Positions 27,300 through 36,536 of a stretch of DNA of 64,000 nucleotides are shown in pieces. The stretch's first letter is position 1; each line of letters begins with the position of its first letter. A program made the position numbers and the translations under genes. Source of the DNA: Clostridia bacterium (GTDB lineage Bacteria > Bacillota > Clostridia > TANB77 > CAG-508); contig CAAEUE010000015.1 of NCBI GenBank assembly GCA_900759015.1, positions 124,001 through 188,000 of the forward strand, in the 5' to 3' direction. Below the pieces are notes generated by a model that worked only from the letters and a program-made list of their open reading frames with translations, did no database searches and was not told the origin of the DNA.

Positions 27300-28799
27300 C
27301 TAATACATATAACATTCTATCACTAATGTATTATTTACAATTCCATAACCATTTTCGTTTTCTTGAACAAGATATTCTATTAATAATTCTTTAGTTAAAC
27401 TTATAGTTTTTAAATTTCTATTTGTATAAAAATTTATTAGTCCATCTGCAGCCCAATCACATCTTAATGCATTATATGTTACAACAGACCTTCTTGGAAT
27501 ATTTTCAAAATATGTTTTGCTATCTTGTCCCCTTACTGTATATATCGCTATATTTTCTACCTCTACATCATTTGTAGTTTCATAATTTTCTATATATTGT
27601 TTTAAGTTTTGTACTTCTTGCTTTTCATATGTATTAACTAATTTATGTTGATATGTAACTATTATACAATTATATATACTAACAATGCTATAAATTATTA
27701 AAATTAATCCAAATATTTTTCTAAAAATTTCGTCTTCATTTTCCATTATTAGACAAAGTAATACAAAGCCCAACATACTTCCAATTGAGTAATGTAATCT
27801 GCCTGTATAAAAACTTGATAATGTACCTAATGAAACTAAAAAACCACATATTATGCTTAAAACAATTATACATATTGATTTTATCGTTAAAAATTCTCTA
27901 CTTTTTGTTTTGATATCATAAATCAATGTACAAATTAATATAACAATTAAAAAGATATATAATAGATTTGTTGGAAACAATCCAATATTTTCTTTTAGAA
28001 TCGTAGTAAAATTGTTAAATATATATTTCATATTTGAAAATATATTTTTTATGTTGCCTACTCTAGTTTGAACTTGTCCTATTATGTTTCCAACAATATT
28101 TACTATCATCATATTAATACATACTGCAATAAGTGCTACAACTCCTGCAAATAAAGTATCTATCATTATCTTTTTAACATTTGTTTTTATGTCTTTTTTG
28201 TTTCCTTTAAGTTCTATCTTATGTTTTAATAAACTTATTACAAAGGTTACCACTATAAGGAATCCTGCTGTTCCTTGGTATGCTATAACTCCTACAATTG
28301 CTAATACTAGCGCTAAAATTTTATCTCTGATGTTCTTTCTATTTACAATTAAATTTGCAGAACATATAAATACTAATAAACTTAATGCCATTACAATAGA
28401 TTCTACAAAGTACATATCTTCTATGTACATAAAATTAAAAATAGTAAAAAATGATGCAATTGTAATAAATGTTTCCTTTGTTAAAGTAACTTTTATATCT
28501 TCCAAAATAATATTTTTTAATTTTATTACACAAATACAAGATATTACTATCGCTGCTAACAATGTACCTATTACATATACTTCTATTGGTATATTAAATT
28601 TTGCAAATATCATAGTAATTAGATACATTATTAGTCTTCCATCTTTTAAGGACCAATTTGTAGCATATGTTTCATATCCTATATTCATAATATTATATGT
28701 ATCAGAAGAATAATGCATAGTAATCCAGTTAATATACATTATTACAGCTAATACAAACATTCCAAAAAAGATTAAACAATCTTTTTTTAATTTTTTCAT
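27300..28799 (-). CDS. GtrII-like glucosyltransferase membrane protein
   Basis: 499 residues with about eleven membrane helices and a soluble tail (about residues 390-499). The first outer loop holds MHYSSDTYNIMNIGYE and LKDGRLIMY, a pattern shared with its neighbour at 28815 and resembling the GtrII-like glucosyltransferase family. Such proteins move glucosyl units from a lipid carrier to a surface polymer. It is 15 bases from polA and 15 bases after its paralogue. The family call is from motif memory and topology. Confidence 0.65.
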   Translation of the reverse strand: MKKLKKDCLIFFGMFVLAVIMYINWITMHYSSDTYNIMNIGYETYATNWSLKDGRLIMYLITMIFAKFNIPIEVYVIGTLLAAIVISCICVIKLKNIILEDIKVTLTKETFITIASFFTIFNFMYIEDMYFVESIVMALSLLVFICSANLIVNRKNIRDKILALVLAIVGVIAYQGTAGFLIVVTFVISLLKHKIELKGNKKDIKTNVKKIMIDTLFAGVVALIAVCINMMIVNIVGNIIGQVQTRVGNIKNIFSNMKYIFNNFTTILKENIGLFPTNLLYIFLIVILICTLIYDIKTKSREFLTIKSICIIVLSIICGFLVSLGTLSSFYTGRLHYSIGSMLGFVLLCLIMENEDEIFRKIFGLILIIYSIVSIYNCIIVTYQHKLVNTYEKQEVQNLKQYIENYETTNDVEVENIAIYTVRGQDSKTYFENIPRRSVVTYNALRCDWAADGLINFYTNRNLKTISLTKELLIEYLVQENENGYGIVNNTLVIECYMY

Positions 28800-28814
28800 A
28801 TCATCACCTAAATT

Positions 28815-30323
28815 TTAAATATATGCTAAGAAATATAGAATATTATCCATTATTACAAAATTTCCTTCATATCCTAATTTTCTTTTTGCTGCATATTCAT
28901 AAAATAATTCTCTGTTTGGATATGCTTCTAAATAATTGTCAGCAAAATTTCTTCCAGTATAAAAATTAATTGTTCCAATTGCAGACCATGTACATGCAAC
29001 TCCATCATATGTAAGAACAGACTCATTTTTTACTTCATCAAAATATCCATATTTTTTCATATTTGATAATTTAAAATATCGCGCTTCTGTGATTTTAACA
29101 TCGTTCTCCTCTTCATAAGCTTCTATATATGCTTCAAGCCCTTCACATTGTTCTTTTTCTAATTTGTTTACTTGTTTATGTTGATATAACAAAGATATTG
29201 TATTTACTATTGTTAAAAGATTGTAAGTAATTAATGTAGTTATGATTAGATATTTAATAATAGTTTCATCTTCAAATATACTGCTTTTACAAAATAAATA
29301 TATAAATATTACTCCAATCAAAGCACCAACAGGTACATGTATTCTTCCTGTATCATAACTTGCAATACTTACGATACACATTGCAAAAGTTATAAGCAAT
29401 GTTACTATAAAAATAAATATAATATTAAATACTAGTCCATTTTGCTTTGTTTGAACTTCATAAATTCCAGCCATAAGTGTAATAACTAATACAAATATCA
29501 TCATTAAATAATTTGGAAACAAACCGCAATTTTCAATAAACATTGTATCAAATACCATTGTTCCAAACCTAGATAAAACATAAATAAAATTTTCTAGTAA
29601 GTTTTGTATACCATTTAATCTTTTTTGAGTAGTTCCTGCAAGATATGTTGCAATATCTATTTGTATCAAATTTGCTATAAAAGAAATTATTGTTATTAAA
29701 ATTATTACTCCAAAATCTTTTAATATTTCTTTTATATTATTTTTATTTTTTACTATTGAAAAAACAACTCCATATAATGCAAATAGTCCTATAGTTCCTT
29801 GATAACAAAATGTTGCTATTATTGCTAATATTGCTGATTTAAGTATATACAGTTTCTTTTTATCTACAATTTGTTTTACTGCTAATATATAAAGTAAAAC
29901 ACTACATGCCATTACTGCTGCTTCTACAAAATATAAATTTTCTACATACATAAAGTTAAATATTGTACAATATGCTATTAAAATAGCAACAACCTCTTGT
30001 AATTTTGTCTGTTTTTTACAAAATTTCATTATCATATTTTTAAGTATAATTACTGCTATACATGATATTATTAAACCTATAACCGTTAATGTAATTACAT
30101 AAACATTAATAGGAATGTTTATTGTGTTTGCAAGCATTCCTATTAAGAACATAAATATTCTTCCATCACTTAAAGAATTATTTATTGCATATTTTTCATA
30201 TCCTATATTCATTATATTATATGTATCTGTAGCATAATGCATTGATACATAATTCCAAAAAACAACCCCTGTTATTACAAATAAAATAAAAAATAGTATT
30301 AAATTTTTTGTTTTTCGTTTCAT
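28815..30323 (-). CDS. GtrII-like glucosyltransferase membrane protein, tandem paralogue
   Basis: A 502-residue paralogue of the gene at 27300: MHYATDTYNIMNIGYE, the LSDGRIFMF box, helix spacing and the tail motif YDGVACTWSAIGTINFYTGR (YNALRCDWAADGLINFYTNR in the partner) all correspond. The pair arose by tandem duplication and has diverged considerably. AAAGGAG precedes ATG, and a promoter is seen at 30437-30465. A truncated relative lies at 55461. Confidence 0.65.
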   Translation of the reverse strand: MKRKTKNLILFFILFVITGVVFWNYVSMHYATDTYNIMNIGYEKYAINNSLSDGRIFMFLIGMLANTINIPINVYVITLTVIGLIISCIAVIILKNMIMKFCKKQTKLQEVVAILIAYCTIFNFMYVENLYFVEAAVMACSVLLYILAVKQIVDKKKLYILKSAILAIIATFCYQGTIGLFALYGVVFSIVKNKNNIKEILKDFGVIILITIISFIANLIQIDIATYLAGTTQKRLNGIQNLLENFIYVLSRFGTMVFDTMFIENCGLFPNYLMMIFVLVITLMAGIYEVQTKQNGLVFNIIFIFIVTLLITFAMCIVSIASYDTGRIHVPVGALIGVIFIYLFCKSSIFEDETIIKYLIITTLITYNLLTIVNTISLLYQHKQVNKLEKEQCEGLEAYIEAYEEENDVKITEARYFKLSNMKKYGYFDEVKNESVLTYDGVACTWSAIGTINFYTGRNFADNYLEAYPNRELFYEYAAKRKLGYEGNFVIMDNILYFLAYI

Positions 30324-30436
30324 GCCTTCTCCTTTATTCTTTTGTAATTTTTATAAAATTTTTCCTTACAATCATATAATTTTTTTATAAAATATTCAAG
30401 GCTTATTTGTAATGTTTTTATTTAAAGTAATTTACC

Positions 30437-30465
30437 ATTATAACTGTACCAAATTAATACAATAA
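30437..30465 (-). promoter_or_regulatory. Promoter for the GtrII-like/polA operon
   Basis: TTATTG (30460-30465) and TATAAT (30437-30442) are 17 bases apart on the minus strand, about 115 bases before the first ATG. No other promoter-like site is as good in this gap. Confidence 0.55.
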
Positions 30466-30522
30466 GAAAAGTGGCTTTGCAATCGCATAAAGATAAGTAA
30501 CTTAACCTTGTTCCTATGTAAT

Positions 30523-30549
30523 AAAAAAAGAAGGGTAGGTTTTACCCTT
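30523..30549 (-). terminator. Terminator overlapping the stop of the 30542 gene
   Basis: AAGGGTA pairs with TACCCTT around AAACC, then CTTTTTTT on the minus strand. The ascending arm includes the last codons and stop of the orphan gene. Confidence 0.75.
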
Positions 30550-31279
30550 TCCCTTCTTCTATCCTTGCGATTATCCTTTTGGCAATACGCAAATTTTGCT
30601 TTTCAGCCTTTCTTAATGAATAAATTTGCAAAGATGTCTCTTCTACCTTTTGGTATACATCTTTTACAGAAAGTTCGAGTTTCTCCTGTGCAGTTTGAAT
30701 GTTTTTCAGCATTGTTCTATAGTCTCCAGCCTTTGCATTCTCAACTATAAGCCTTAAATAAATGGATTTTTTTAATTTTTGTGATTTGTAAGAAAAGACA
30801 ATCTCCTCTATGTGTTCATCTTTAAGAAGTTTTCTTATAAGAATATCTTTCAGTCTTCCTTCAATTTGTTCAAGATCCATAATAATATCTTCATAACAAT
30901 CGTCTATCATTTTTTCTATATAATCACAATACCAAATATTATTAGCCACCATCTGAATTAAGACAATATTACTTTTTAAAAGTTTATCGAGTTCTTCCCT
31001 CTGCTCTTTGCTTTTTTTAGCTTTTTCAAATAATGGATCTAATATTACCGAATCATCACTAGATCTATTTAAAAGTTCTATTAGCAAATTAGCAGTTGGA
31101 TATCCGATTCTTTCAATATAAAAAACATATGCAGATAACGAAATTGAAATAAATTCAATCCAATCTTTATCTCCTACTTTAGCTTTTTTTAATCTTTCAA
31201 GAATCTGGTTTTTCTTAACATTGTCTTTAGTTAAACAAGCCTTTTTAAACCGCCCCAAAAGTTTTTCTAACTCCTTCAT
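30542..31279 (-). CDS. Unrecognised helical protein, 245 aa, orphan unit
   Basis: No family recognised. The protein is soluble and almost entirely helical, rich in Lys, Glu, Leu and Ile, without cysteine clusters, membrane segments or signal peptide. The C-terminal helix RKAEKQNLRIAKRIIARIEE is basic. I use ATG at 31279 after GGAAAGG; an open frame to 31351 has no ribosome site and runs into the leader. It has a near-consensus promoter (31339-31367), a GCGC-AATGCGC leader palindrome and its own terminator. Confidence 0.6.
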   Translation of the reverse strand: MKELEKLLGRFKKACLTKDNVKKNQILERLKKAKVGDKDWIEFISISLSAYVFYIERIGYPTANLLIELLNRSSDDSVILDPLFEKAKKSKEQREELDKLLKSNIVLIQMVANNIWYCDYIEKMIDDCYEDIIMDLEQIEGRLKDILIRKLLKDEHIEEIVFSYKSQKLKKSIYLRLIVENAKAGDYRTMLKNIQTAQEKLELSVKDVYQKVEETSLQIYSLRKAEKQNLRIAKRIIARIEEGKG

Positions 31280-31292
31280 TTTTTTCCTTTCC

Positions 31293-31367
31293 GCGCAATG
31301 CGCTAAAAAAATTATAGTTCTACTGCTACATGTATAAAATTTTATTACCATTTATGTAAAGTGTCAA
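31293..31367 (-). promoter_or_regulatory. Near-consensus sigma-A promoter and leader palindrome
   Basis: TTGACA (31362-31367) and TAAAAT (31339-31344) are 17 bases apart on the minus strand. The leader holds the palindrome GCGCAATGCGC (31293-31303) just before the ribosome site of the 30542 gene. This is the best -35 box seen in the window. Confidence 0.75.
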
Positions 31368-31400
31368 GAGCTATTTTTGTATTTATTCTTTAACCTAATA

Positions 31401-32957
31401 TTATCTAATTTTCTTTATACACAAATTTTCTATATTAACAACTTTAGTTGCTAAATCTTTATAAAAACTTGCTTCGTGAGAAACTAAAATAACAGTTCCT
31501 TTAAATTCTGTTAAAGCCTTCTGTAATTCTTCTTTTGTATCTGCATCTAAATGGTTAGTAGGCTCATCCAATATTAATAAATTACAAGGTTTTAGTATTA
31601 ATTTGCATAACTTAACCTTGGCTTGTTCCCCACCACTTAGTGTAGAAATAGGTTGCATAACATGTTCCCTTTTTATTCCACAATCAGCTAAATGTTTTCT
31701 AACTTGTTTTTGTGTTAATTTAGGAAATTCTCTGGAAATTATATTTAGTGGAATATCCTGTGGATCTTCCCATTTTAAATCTTGCTCATAATATCCTATA
31801 CTCTTAATTGTTTCTGAAAACTTAAAATTTCCAGAAATAGGTTTAATTTCTCCCATAATAGTTTTTAATAATGTAGATTTTCCAATTCCATTAAATCCTG
31901 TTATAACTAGTTTTTCTTCATTTTGCACATCAAATTTCATTTTAGGAAGTAGTGGATAATAATATCCTACTTCTAAACCATTTACTTCTAATATCACTTG
32001 TGCAGTACTTTGTATACAATTAAAACGAAAATGAGGTTTACTTGTAAAAGATGGTTTTTCTATTTTTTCCATCTTCTCTAATTTTTTCTCTCTACTTTTA
32101 GCCATTTGAGCAGTAGATGCTCTAACTTTATTTTTAGCAATATAGTCCTCTAGTCTTTTAATTTCTTTTTGTTGTGAATTATATTGTCTTATATAATCCT
32201 CCCTTAAAAATTCTTTTTGTTTTAAGAAACTAGAATATGTTCCCTTATATTTTTTGATTTTATTAAATTCTATATCACAAATACAAGTTGTAACTTTCTC
32301 TAAAAAATCAAAATCGTGTGATACAATTATAAATGCACCCTTAAAAGTTTGTAGATATTCTGCAAGCCACTCTACATGTTCTTTGTCTAAAAAGTTCGTT
32401 GGTTCATCTAATACTAAAACTTCTGGATTTTGCAAAAGTAATTTAGCTAAAATTACTTTTGCTCTTTGACCACCACTTAAGTTTTTTAAACAATTTTCCA
32501 TTCCAAGTGCTGTTATTCCTAATCCACTTGCAACTTTTTGTATTGTGCTATCTATCGCATAAAAATTTCTTTCTTCTAATTCTTCCTGATATTTAGAAAC
32601 TTTATTTAAGATATTTTCATTATAATCTTCTGCCATTTTTTCATATAATTTATTTAGTTCTTCTTCTAATTTATATAAATCTTTAAACGCTGTTCTTAAA
32701 TAATCAAAAATTGTTTGCTCCTCTTCCACTATTGCATATTGATCTAAATTTCCTATTGTACTGCCATTTTGCCATCTTATAGTTCCTTTATCTGGTAAAA
32801 TTTCTCCTAATAATATTTTTATTAGGGTACTTTTTCCTGCACCATTTTGACCTACAATTCCCATATGTTCACCTTTATATAGTTCAAAAGAAGAATCTTT
32901 ATATAATAATTTGTCTCCAAATGAATGTGTTAAATTTTCTACTTCTAATAGTGCCAT
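31401..32957 (-). CDS. ABC-F family ATPase
   Basis: Two ATPase domains in one 518-residue chain without membrane segments. Domain 1 has GQNGAGKST, LSGGQRAK and LVLDEPTNFLD; domain 2 has GFNGIGKST, LSGGEQAK and LILDEPTNHLD. The basic coiled linker at about 245-300 (QQKEIKRLEDYIAKNKVRAS) is the P-site interaction motif. ABC-F proteins act on the ribosome; some give antibiotic resistance, others are housekeeping translation factors. The subfamily is not clear to me, so resistance should not be assumed. It is 32 bases after the HhH-like gene at 32990. Confidence 0.88.
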   Translation of the reverse strand: MALLEVENLTHSFGDKLLYKDSSFELYKGEHMGIVGQNGAGKSTLIKILLGEILPDKGTIRWQNGSTIGNLDQYAIVEEEQTIFDYLRTAFKDLYKLEEELNKLYEKMAEDYNENILNKVSKYQEELEERNFYAIDSTIQKVASGLGITALGMENCLKNLSGGQRAKVILAKLLLQNPEVLVLDEPTNFLDKEHVEWLAEYLQTFKGAFIIVSHDFDFLEKVTTCICDIEFNKIKKYKGTYSSFLKQKEFLREDYIRQYNSQQKEIKRLEDYIAKNKVRASTAQMAKSREKKLEKMEKIEKPSFTSKPHFRFNCIQSTAQVILEVNGLEVGYYYPLLPKMKFDVQNEEKLVITGFNGIGKSTLLKTIMGEIKPISGNFKFSETIKSIGYYEQDLKWEDPQDIPLNIISREFPKLTQKQVRKHLADCGIKREHVMQPISTLSGGEQAKVKLCKLILKPCNLLILDEPTNHLDADTKEELQKALTEFKGTVILVSHEASFYKDLATKVVNIENLCIKKIR

Positions 32958-32989
32958 TTTTTCCTCCTCAATTGTGGTCAGTATGTAAT

Positions 32990-33733
32990 CTATATCTCTA
33001 TAAAACCATTCCTACTCCATAACCAAAGCGGAGTATGTACATCTATAGGCTTATATTTTGTATTTCTTAATATTTCTTGCCATCTTTTTATTACAATTGT
33101 TTGTACATTACTAGAATTAAATTCATTATCACTAATTAATCCTAATTTTAATGTAGCCTTACACACATGTGTATCTGGTGCGACAGTTAAATGTTCTATA
33201 TTTTTATATTTTCTATCTGTATATTGATAAATTACATATAACCAATAATTACATATTTTTGTTCCTGATAAATACGGAAATTTTTTCTTATTTTTTACTT
33301 GAATAAATTCTCTGATTTTGTCTACATCATTATCAAACATATTAAATAGTTTTCTTATATCTCCATCAAATAAATCTATGAACGTGTTACATAGTTTTAG
33401 CCATATTTCGGTTTGCTTCTGTTTTTGGAGTGCTACTTTGTATTTTGTTAATGCTACTTGTACATCTTCAAAATTTTTACATATACATTTTTTAGGTTCA
33501 AATACAAAATTTGTTTCACTATCTTTATACGTTTGTAATGCACTTTCCCATAATTTATATGAATTTCTTTGATAATTTAATGCCATTGGTAATGTGAAAT
33601 ATAAATAATTTTCTAGCGATTCCTTTTCTAAATTAGGATTAGCATCTTCTGGCATTATCTCTCCTCCTAGTTTTCCTTGTTTATACATATCTATTAATTT
33701 TTCTATCTTTTCTAATATTTTTTCCATATCCAT
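32990..33733 (-). CDS. Possible divergent HhH-GPD DNA glycosylase-like protein
   Basis: 247 residues, no signal peptide. LSGTKICNYWLYV (about residues 144-156) can be aligned with the helix-hairpin-helix LPGVGRKTA of endonuclease III, with the lysine kept. PDTHVCKATLKLGL, some 34 residues later, matches VDTHV-x9-RLGL, including the catalytic aspartate. Order and spacing are right but the rest is very divergent, and the FeS cysteines are absent. A base-excision repair role is inferred. If wrong, it is an unknown protein cotranscribed with the ABC-F gene. Confidence 0.5.
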   Translation of the reverse strand: MDMEKILEKIEKLIDMYKQGKLGGEIMPEDANPNLEKESLENYLYFTLPMALNYQRNSYKLWESALQTYKDSETNFVFEPKKCICKNFEDVQVALTKYKVALQKQKQTEIWLKLCNTFIDLFDGDIRKLFNMFDNDVDKIREFIQVKNKKKFPYLSGTKICNYWLYVIYQYTDRKYKNIEHLTVAPDTHVCKATLKLGLISDNEFNSSNVQTIVIKRWQEILRNTKYKPIDVHTPLWLWSRNGFIEI

Positions 33734-33827
33734 AATTACCTCTTTTTACATATAGATTATACAAAGTTTTTTTAAGATTATCAATTGTTTAAATCAATTA
33801 ATTACTTATTATTAGAGCTTTAATATA

Positions 33828-33856
33828 TTGTTTTTATTTACAAAATATGGTATAAT
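33828..33856 (+). promoter_or_regulatory. Promoter of the plus-strand gene
   Basis: TTGTTT (33828-33833) and TATAAT (33851-33856) with a 17-base spacer and an extended TGG before the -10. The leader then has the short hairpin AAAGGG-TGTTT-CCCTTT (33890-33906) before AAGGAGG. Confidence 0.75.
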
Positions 33857-33928
33857 GTAAGTTGACCTATAAACATTTTAATTTTTTTTAAAGGGTGTTT
33901 CCCTTTTTCACTTCAAGGAGGTTTTATT

Positions 33929-34270
33929 ATGAAAAAAGTTTTATTAGTTTATCGCGAGGCTAGCCGGAATGAATTAAACACATTATCAAACATTTTGATA
34001 ACCCAGCTGCAAAAACTTGGCTTCAACTGTGAAGTCGAAACTTGTAGTTTGTTTCTTTCAAAAGAAACATTAGACAAAGGCTATGACTTTATAGCTGGAT
34101 ATAAAATTGATATTCAGCACGAACTGTCTTTGAGCCAAGAGTTCCAAGGCAAATATTTACATTTCTTCGCTGATAAGTATACATTTGCATTTGCAAATGT
34201 AACAAAGAAGAAAGAGATGGGAGGTTACAATATGTATAAAGTTTCCTCCGCACCCGTTTACGCAAACTAA
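33929..34270 (+). CDS. Unrecognised 113-aa protein, the only plus-strand gene
   Basis: The N terminus (KKVLLVYREASRNELNTLSN) has the look of a Rossmann or flavodoxin-like first strand and helix, but I cannot place the protein in a family. It is small, soluble and alpha/beta in character. AAGGAGG (33915-33921) fixes the ATG. It has its own promoter, leader hairpin and a strong terminator, and base composition richer in GC than its neighbours. Opposite orientation to everything else suggests independent arrival. Confidence 0.65.
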   Translation: MKKVLLVYREASRNELNTLSNILITQLQKLGFNCEVETCSLFLSKETLDKGYDFIAGYKIDIQHELSLSQEFQGKYLHFFADKYTFAFANVTKKKEMGGYNMYKVSSAPVYAN

Positions 34271-34277
34271 AAACTTT

Positions 34278-34333
34278 CCCCGCAGAATCAATCTACTAGA
34301 ATAATTATACTTGATTGATCCTGCGGGGTTTTT
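34278..34333 (+). terminator. Strong terminator of the plus-strand gene
   Basis: CCCCGCAG-A-ATCAATC pairs with GATTGAT-C-CTGCGGGG (one mismatch), followed by TTTTT. It also separates this gene from the convergent acyltransferase gene ending at 34339. Confidence 0.85.
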
Positions 34334-34338
34334 CTATT

Positions 34339-35370
34339 TTAATCTGATTCTCTACTAGTATATAATACTTTTACTAAATCAATTAAATTATTACACTTTT
34401 TCCATGCTATCAAAATTTTATTTTTAAAACTAACATATATAATTGCAACTAGTAATGATGCTAAAAATATAATAATTTGAATTGAATTATTTAATATATT
34501 GTTACTAGATACATATTTATTAAATATGTCTATAAATACTAAATGTAATACATAAATATATGTTGAATATTTTCTTCCTATAATGGCTAGTATATTTTCG
34601 TTACTTACTTGTTTTACTTGAATTGCAAATAAAAATATAGCAATAGCTAAAAAAGTTGTACTAATATAAATATCGCCTATAGCATCCATTTTATTAATAG
34701 TTAATATATGTTCTTCTAATACTGTAGTTAATACCAATATGGGTATTAATATTGTTAACTTTTTTATTGAGAATTTTTTTATTAAATTTTCTTTATTTTT
34801 ATATAGTAAATCTCCTATTAAAAAATATGGTATACCTATAAATAGAAAGTTTCTCATATAAATTGGATCATAATCTTTGTTAAATAAAACTATTGCATAT
34901 TCTCCAAATATAATATTCGTTACCAATAATACAGGTATTAAAAAATACATTCTTTTTCGTATATTCAACTTATCTGCAATATATGCAATAACTAGAACAT
35001 ATAAAAGTGCATTTAAGTACCATAAATGAAATGCAAATGGCGAACTATTAAAAATAAGAGATTTAAATATATCTTCTTTAGTTGGTAAATCTACCTTTCC
35101 ATTTATAATTATTCCAAATATAAAATATAAAAAGTTAGCTAATATTATAAGTATTAATACCTTTTTTATTTGTTTTAATGGTGATTTTGAAGTTTTATAA
35201 TAAAAATAGCCCGTTATCATAAAAAATATTGGTACTGCAATTCTACACAAAGGTGTTATAGTATCACCAAGATTTCCTTTATATGAAATATGAATACATA
35301 TAACTAAAAATGCACATATTGCTTTTAATACATCTAAATTATTTAGTCTTTTACATTTTGTTTCTTCCAA
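34339..35370 (-). CDS. Acyltransferase 3 family membrane protein
   Basis: 343 residues with about ten membrane helices. The start LDVLKAICAFLVICIHIS carries the conserved helix-1 histidine of acyltransferase 3 (OafA/NodX-type) proteins, which O-acylate surface sugars or lipids. SKSPLKQIKKVL follows the third helix as usual. The start is TTG after GAGGT. It is read toward the plus-strand gene and 45 bases after the cysteine synthase-like gene. Acceptor unknown. Confidence 0.8.
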   Translation of the reverse strand: MEETKCKRLNNLDVLKAICAFLVICIHISYKGNLGDTITPLCRIAVPIFFMITGYFYYKTSKSPLKQIKKVLILIILANFLYFIFGIIINGKVDLPTKEDIFKSLIFNSSPFAFHLWYLNALLYVLVIAYIADKLNIRKRMYFLIPVLLVTNIIFGEYAIVLFNKDYDPIYMRNFLFIGIPYFLIGDLLYKNKENLIKKFSIKKLTILIPILVLTTVLEEHILTINKMDAIGDIYISTTFLAIAIFLFAIQVKQVSNENILAIIGRKYSTYIYVLHLVFIDIFNKYVSSNNILNNSIQIIIFLASLLVAIIYVSFKNKILIAWKKCNNLIDLVKVLYTSRESD

Positions 35371-35415
35371 TTCTATACCTCATTTACTCATTTGTACTTT
35401 AATATATCATTTATT

Positions 35416-36402
35416 CTATATTCTTTCAACTTGTATAAGCTTTACATTATTAGAAATAAAGCTTTTACTATAACTAATATCTTTAAATAAATCTGTAGAT
35501 AAATATTTTTTATTATCATCTGCAAATACTGTAACTATTGGTTTATCTATCTTATCATTTAACAAAATACTTCCCAATAAATTAGCTCCTGAAGAAATTC
35601 CAACTCCTAAACCTAATTCTTTTGCTAATTTTTTAGCCATATTTATAGAATCATCATCATTTACTAATATAACATCATCTACCGAATTTATATCTATTAA
35701 ATCTGGTACAAATTCATCACAAATTCCTTCTATTTTATGTTCTCCATAACTGTACATTTTACTTCCATGTTTTAAATTAGTAATTAATGGCATTTTATCT
35801 GGCTCTATTGCTACTATCTTCATATCATTAAATTTTTCTTTTAGTTTTTTACCTGTTCCCATTAAAGTGCCTCCTGTTCCAACACCAGATACAAAACCAT
35901 ATATATTTTCTGGAACCTGATTAATAATTTCTTTCCCTGTTGTTTCATAATGTGCTAAAAAATTATCAATATTTGCAAATTGATTAGCCAAAAAACCTTT
36001 TTTATCCATGGCTAGCTTTTTTGCCTCTTCTATACATCTTATAAATCCACCATCTTCTTTTGAGTATAAGATTACTTCTGCTCCATATCCATGCATTAAT
36101 TTTATTCTCTCTTTGCTTACCCAATCTGGCATAAAAATATATACTTTATGTTTATATATTTTTCCTAGTGCAGCTAATGCTATTCCTGTATTTCCACTTG
36201 TTGCCTCTATTATAGGCATATTTTCTTTTAGCTCTCCACGCTTTATTGCATTACTTAATATATATAAAGCCACTCTATCCTTTATACTTCCGGTTAAATT
36301 GTAATATTCTAATTTTGCGTATATGTATTTTTTCTTATTCTTAAATTCATAACTAATTTTTATCATTGGTGTATTTCCTATAATATTTATATTTTCCACC
36401 AA
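35416..36402 (-). CDS. Cysteine synthase-like PLP enzyme (CysK/CysM family)
   Basis: Fold-type II PLP enzyme. The PLP lysine sits in TGSIKDR (about residues 36-42), the substrate loop is EATSGNTGIALA, the phosphate loop GVGTGGTLMGTGK, and SSGANLLGSI lies near residue 270. Most likely O-acetylserine sulfhydrylase making cysteine, but CBS-like or other beta-replacement enzymes share these motifs. Length (328) is normal. The start is TTG or the following GTG, both close to GGGGGG. No T-box or SAM leader is seen upstream. Confidence 0.8.
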   Translation of the reverse strand: MVENINIIGNTPMIKISYEFKNKKKYIYAKLEYYNLTGSIKDRVALYILSNAIKRGELKENMPIIEATSGNTGIALAALGKIYKHKVYIFMPDWVSKERIKLMHGYGAEVILYSKEDGGFIRCIEEAKKLAMDKKGFLANQFANIDNFLAHYETTGKEIINQVPENIYGFVSGVGTGGTLMGTGKKLKEKFNDMKIVAIEPDKMPLITNLKHGSKMYSYGEHKIEGICDEFVPDLIDINSVDDVILVNDDDSINMAKKLAKELGLGVGISSGANLLGSILLNDKIDKPIVTVFADDNKKYLSTDLFKDISYSKSFISNNVKLIQVERI

Positions 36403-36466
36403 CCTTCCCCCCTATATATTTTTTTATTATACTTGCATTATAACTTTTAGTTTATATCTAAACAAA

Positions 36467-36496
36467 AAAACTATATACTCATTTGTATATAGTTTT
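36467..36496 (-). terminator. Terminator of the 36537-38878 operon
   Basis: AAAACTATATAC pairs with GTATATAGTTTT around TCATTT (36467-36478 and 36485-36496), about 40 bases past the stop of the acidic protein gene and followed by T on the minus strand. Confidence 0.75.
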
Positions 36497-36536
36497 CTAT
36501 ATTGTATGTTTTTATAATTATTTATGTAACTATTTA

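Noticed and set aside
28084..28713. 209-codon plus-strand open frame
   Set aside because: It mirrors the GtrII-like membrane gene; long antisense frames are expected in AT-rich membrane protein genes.
31401..32957. ABC-F antibiotic-resistance protein
   Set aside because: The subfamily cannot be assigned from motifs, and many ABC-F proteins are ordinary translation factors.
36403..36536. SAM or T-box leader before the cysteine synthase-like gene
   Set aside because: Only the terminator of the upstream operon is visible; no riboswitch core motif.
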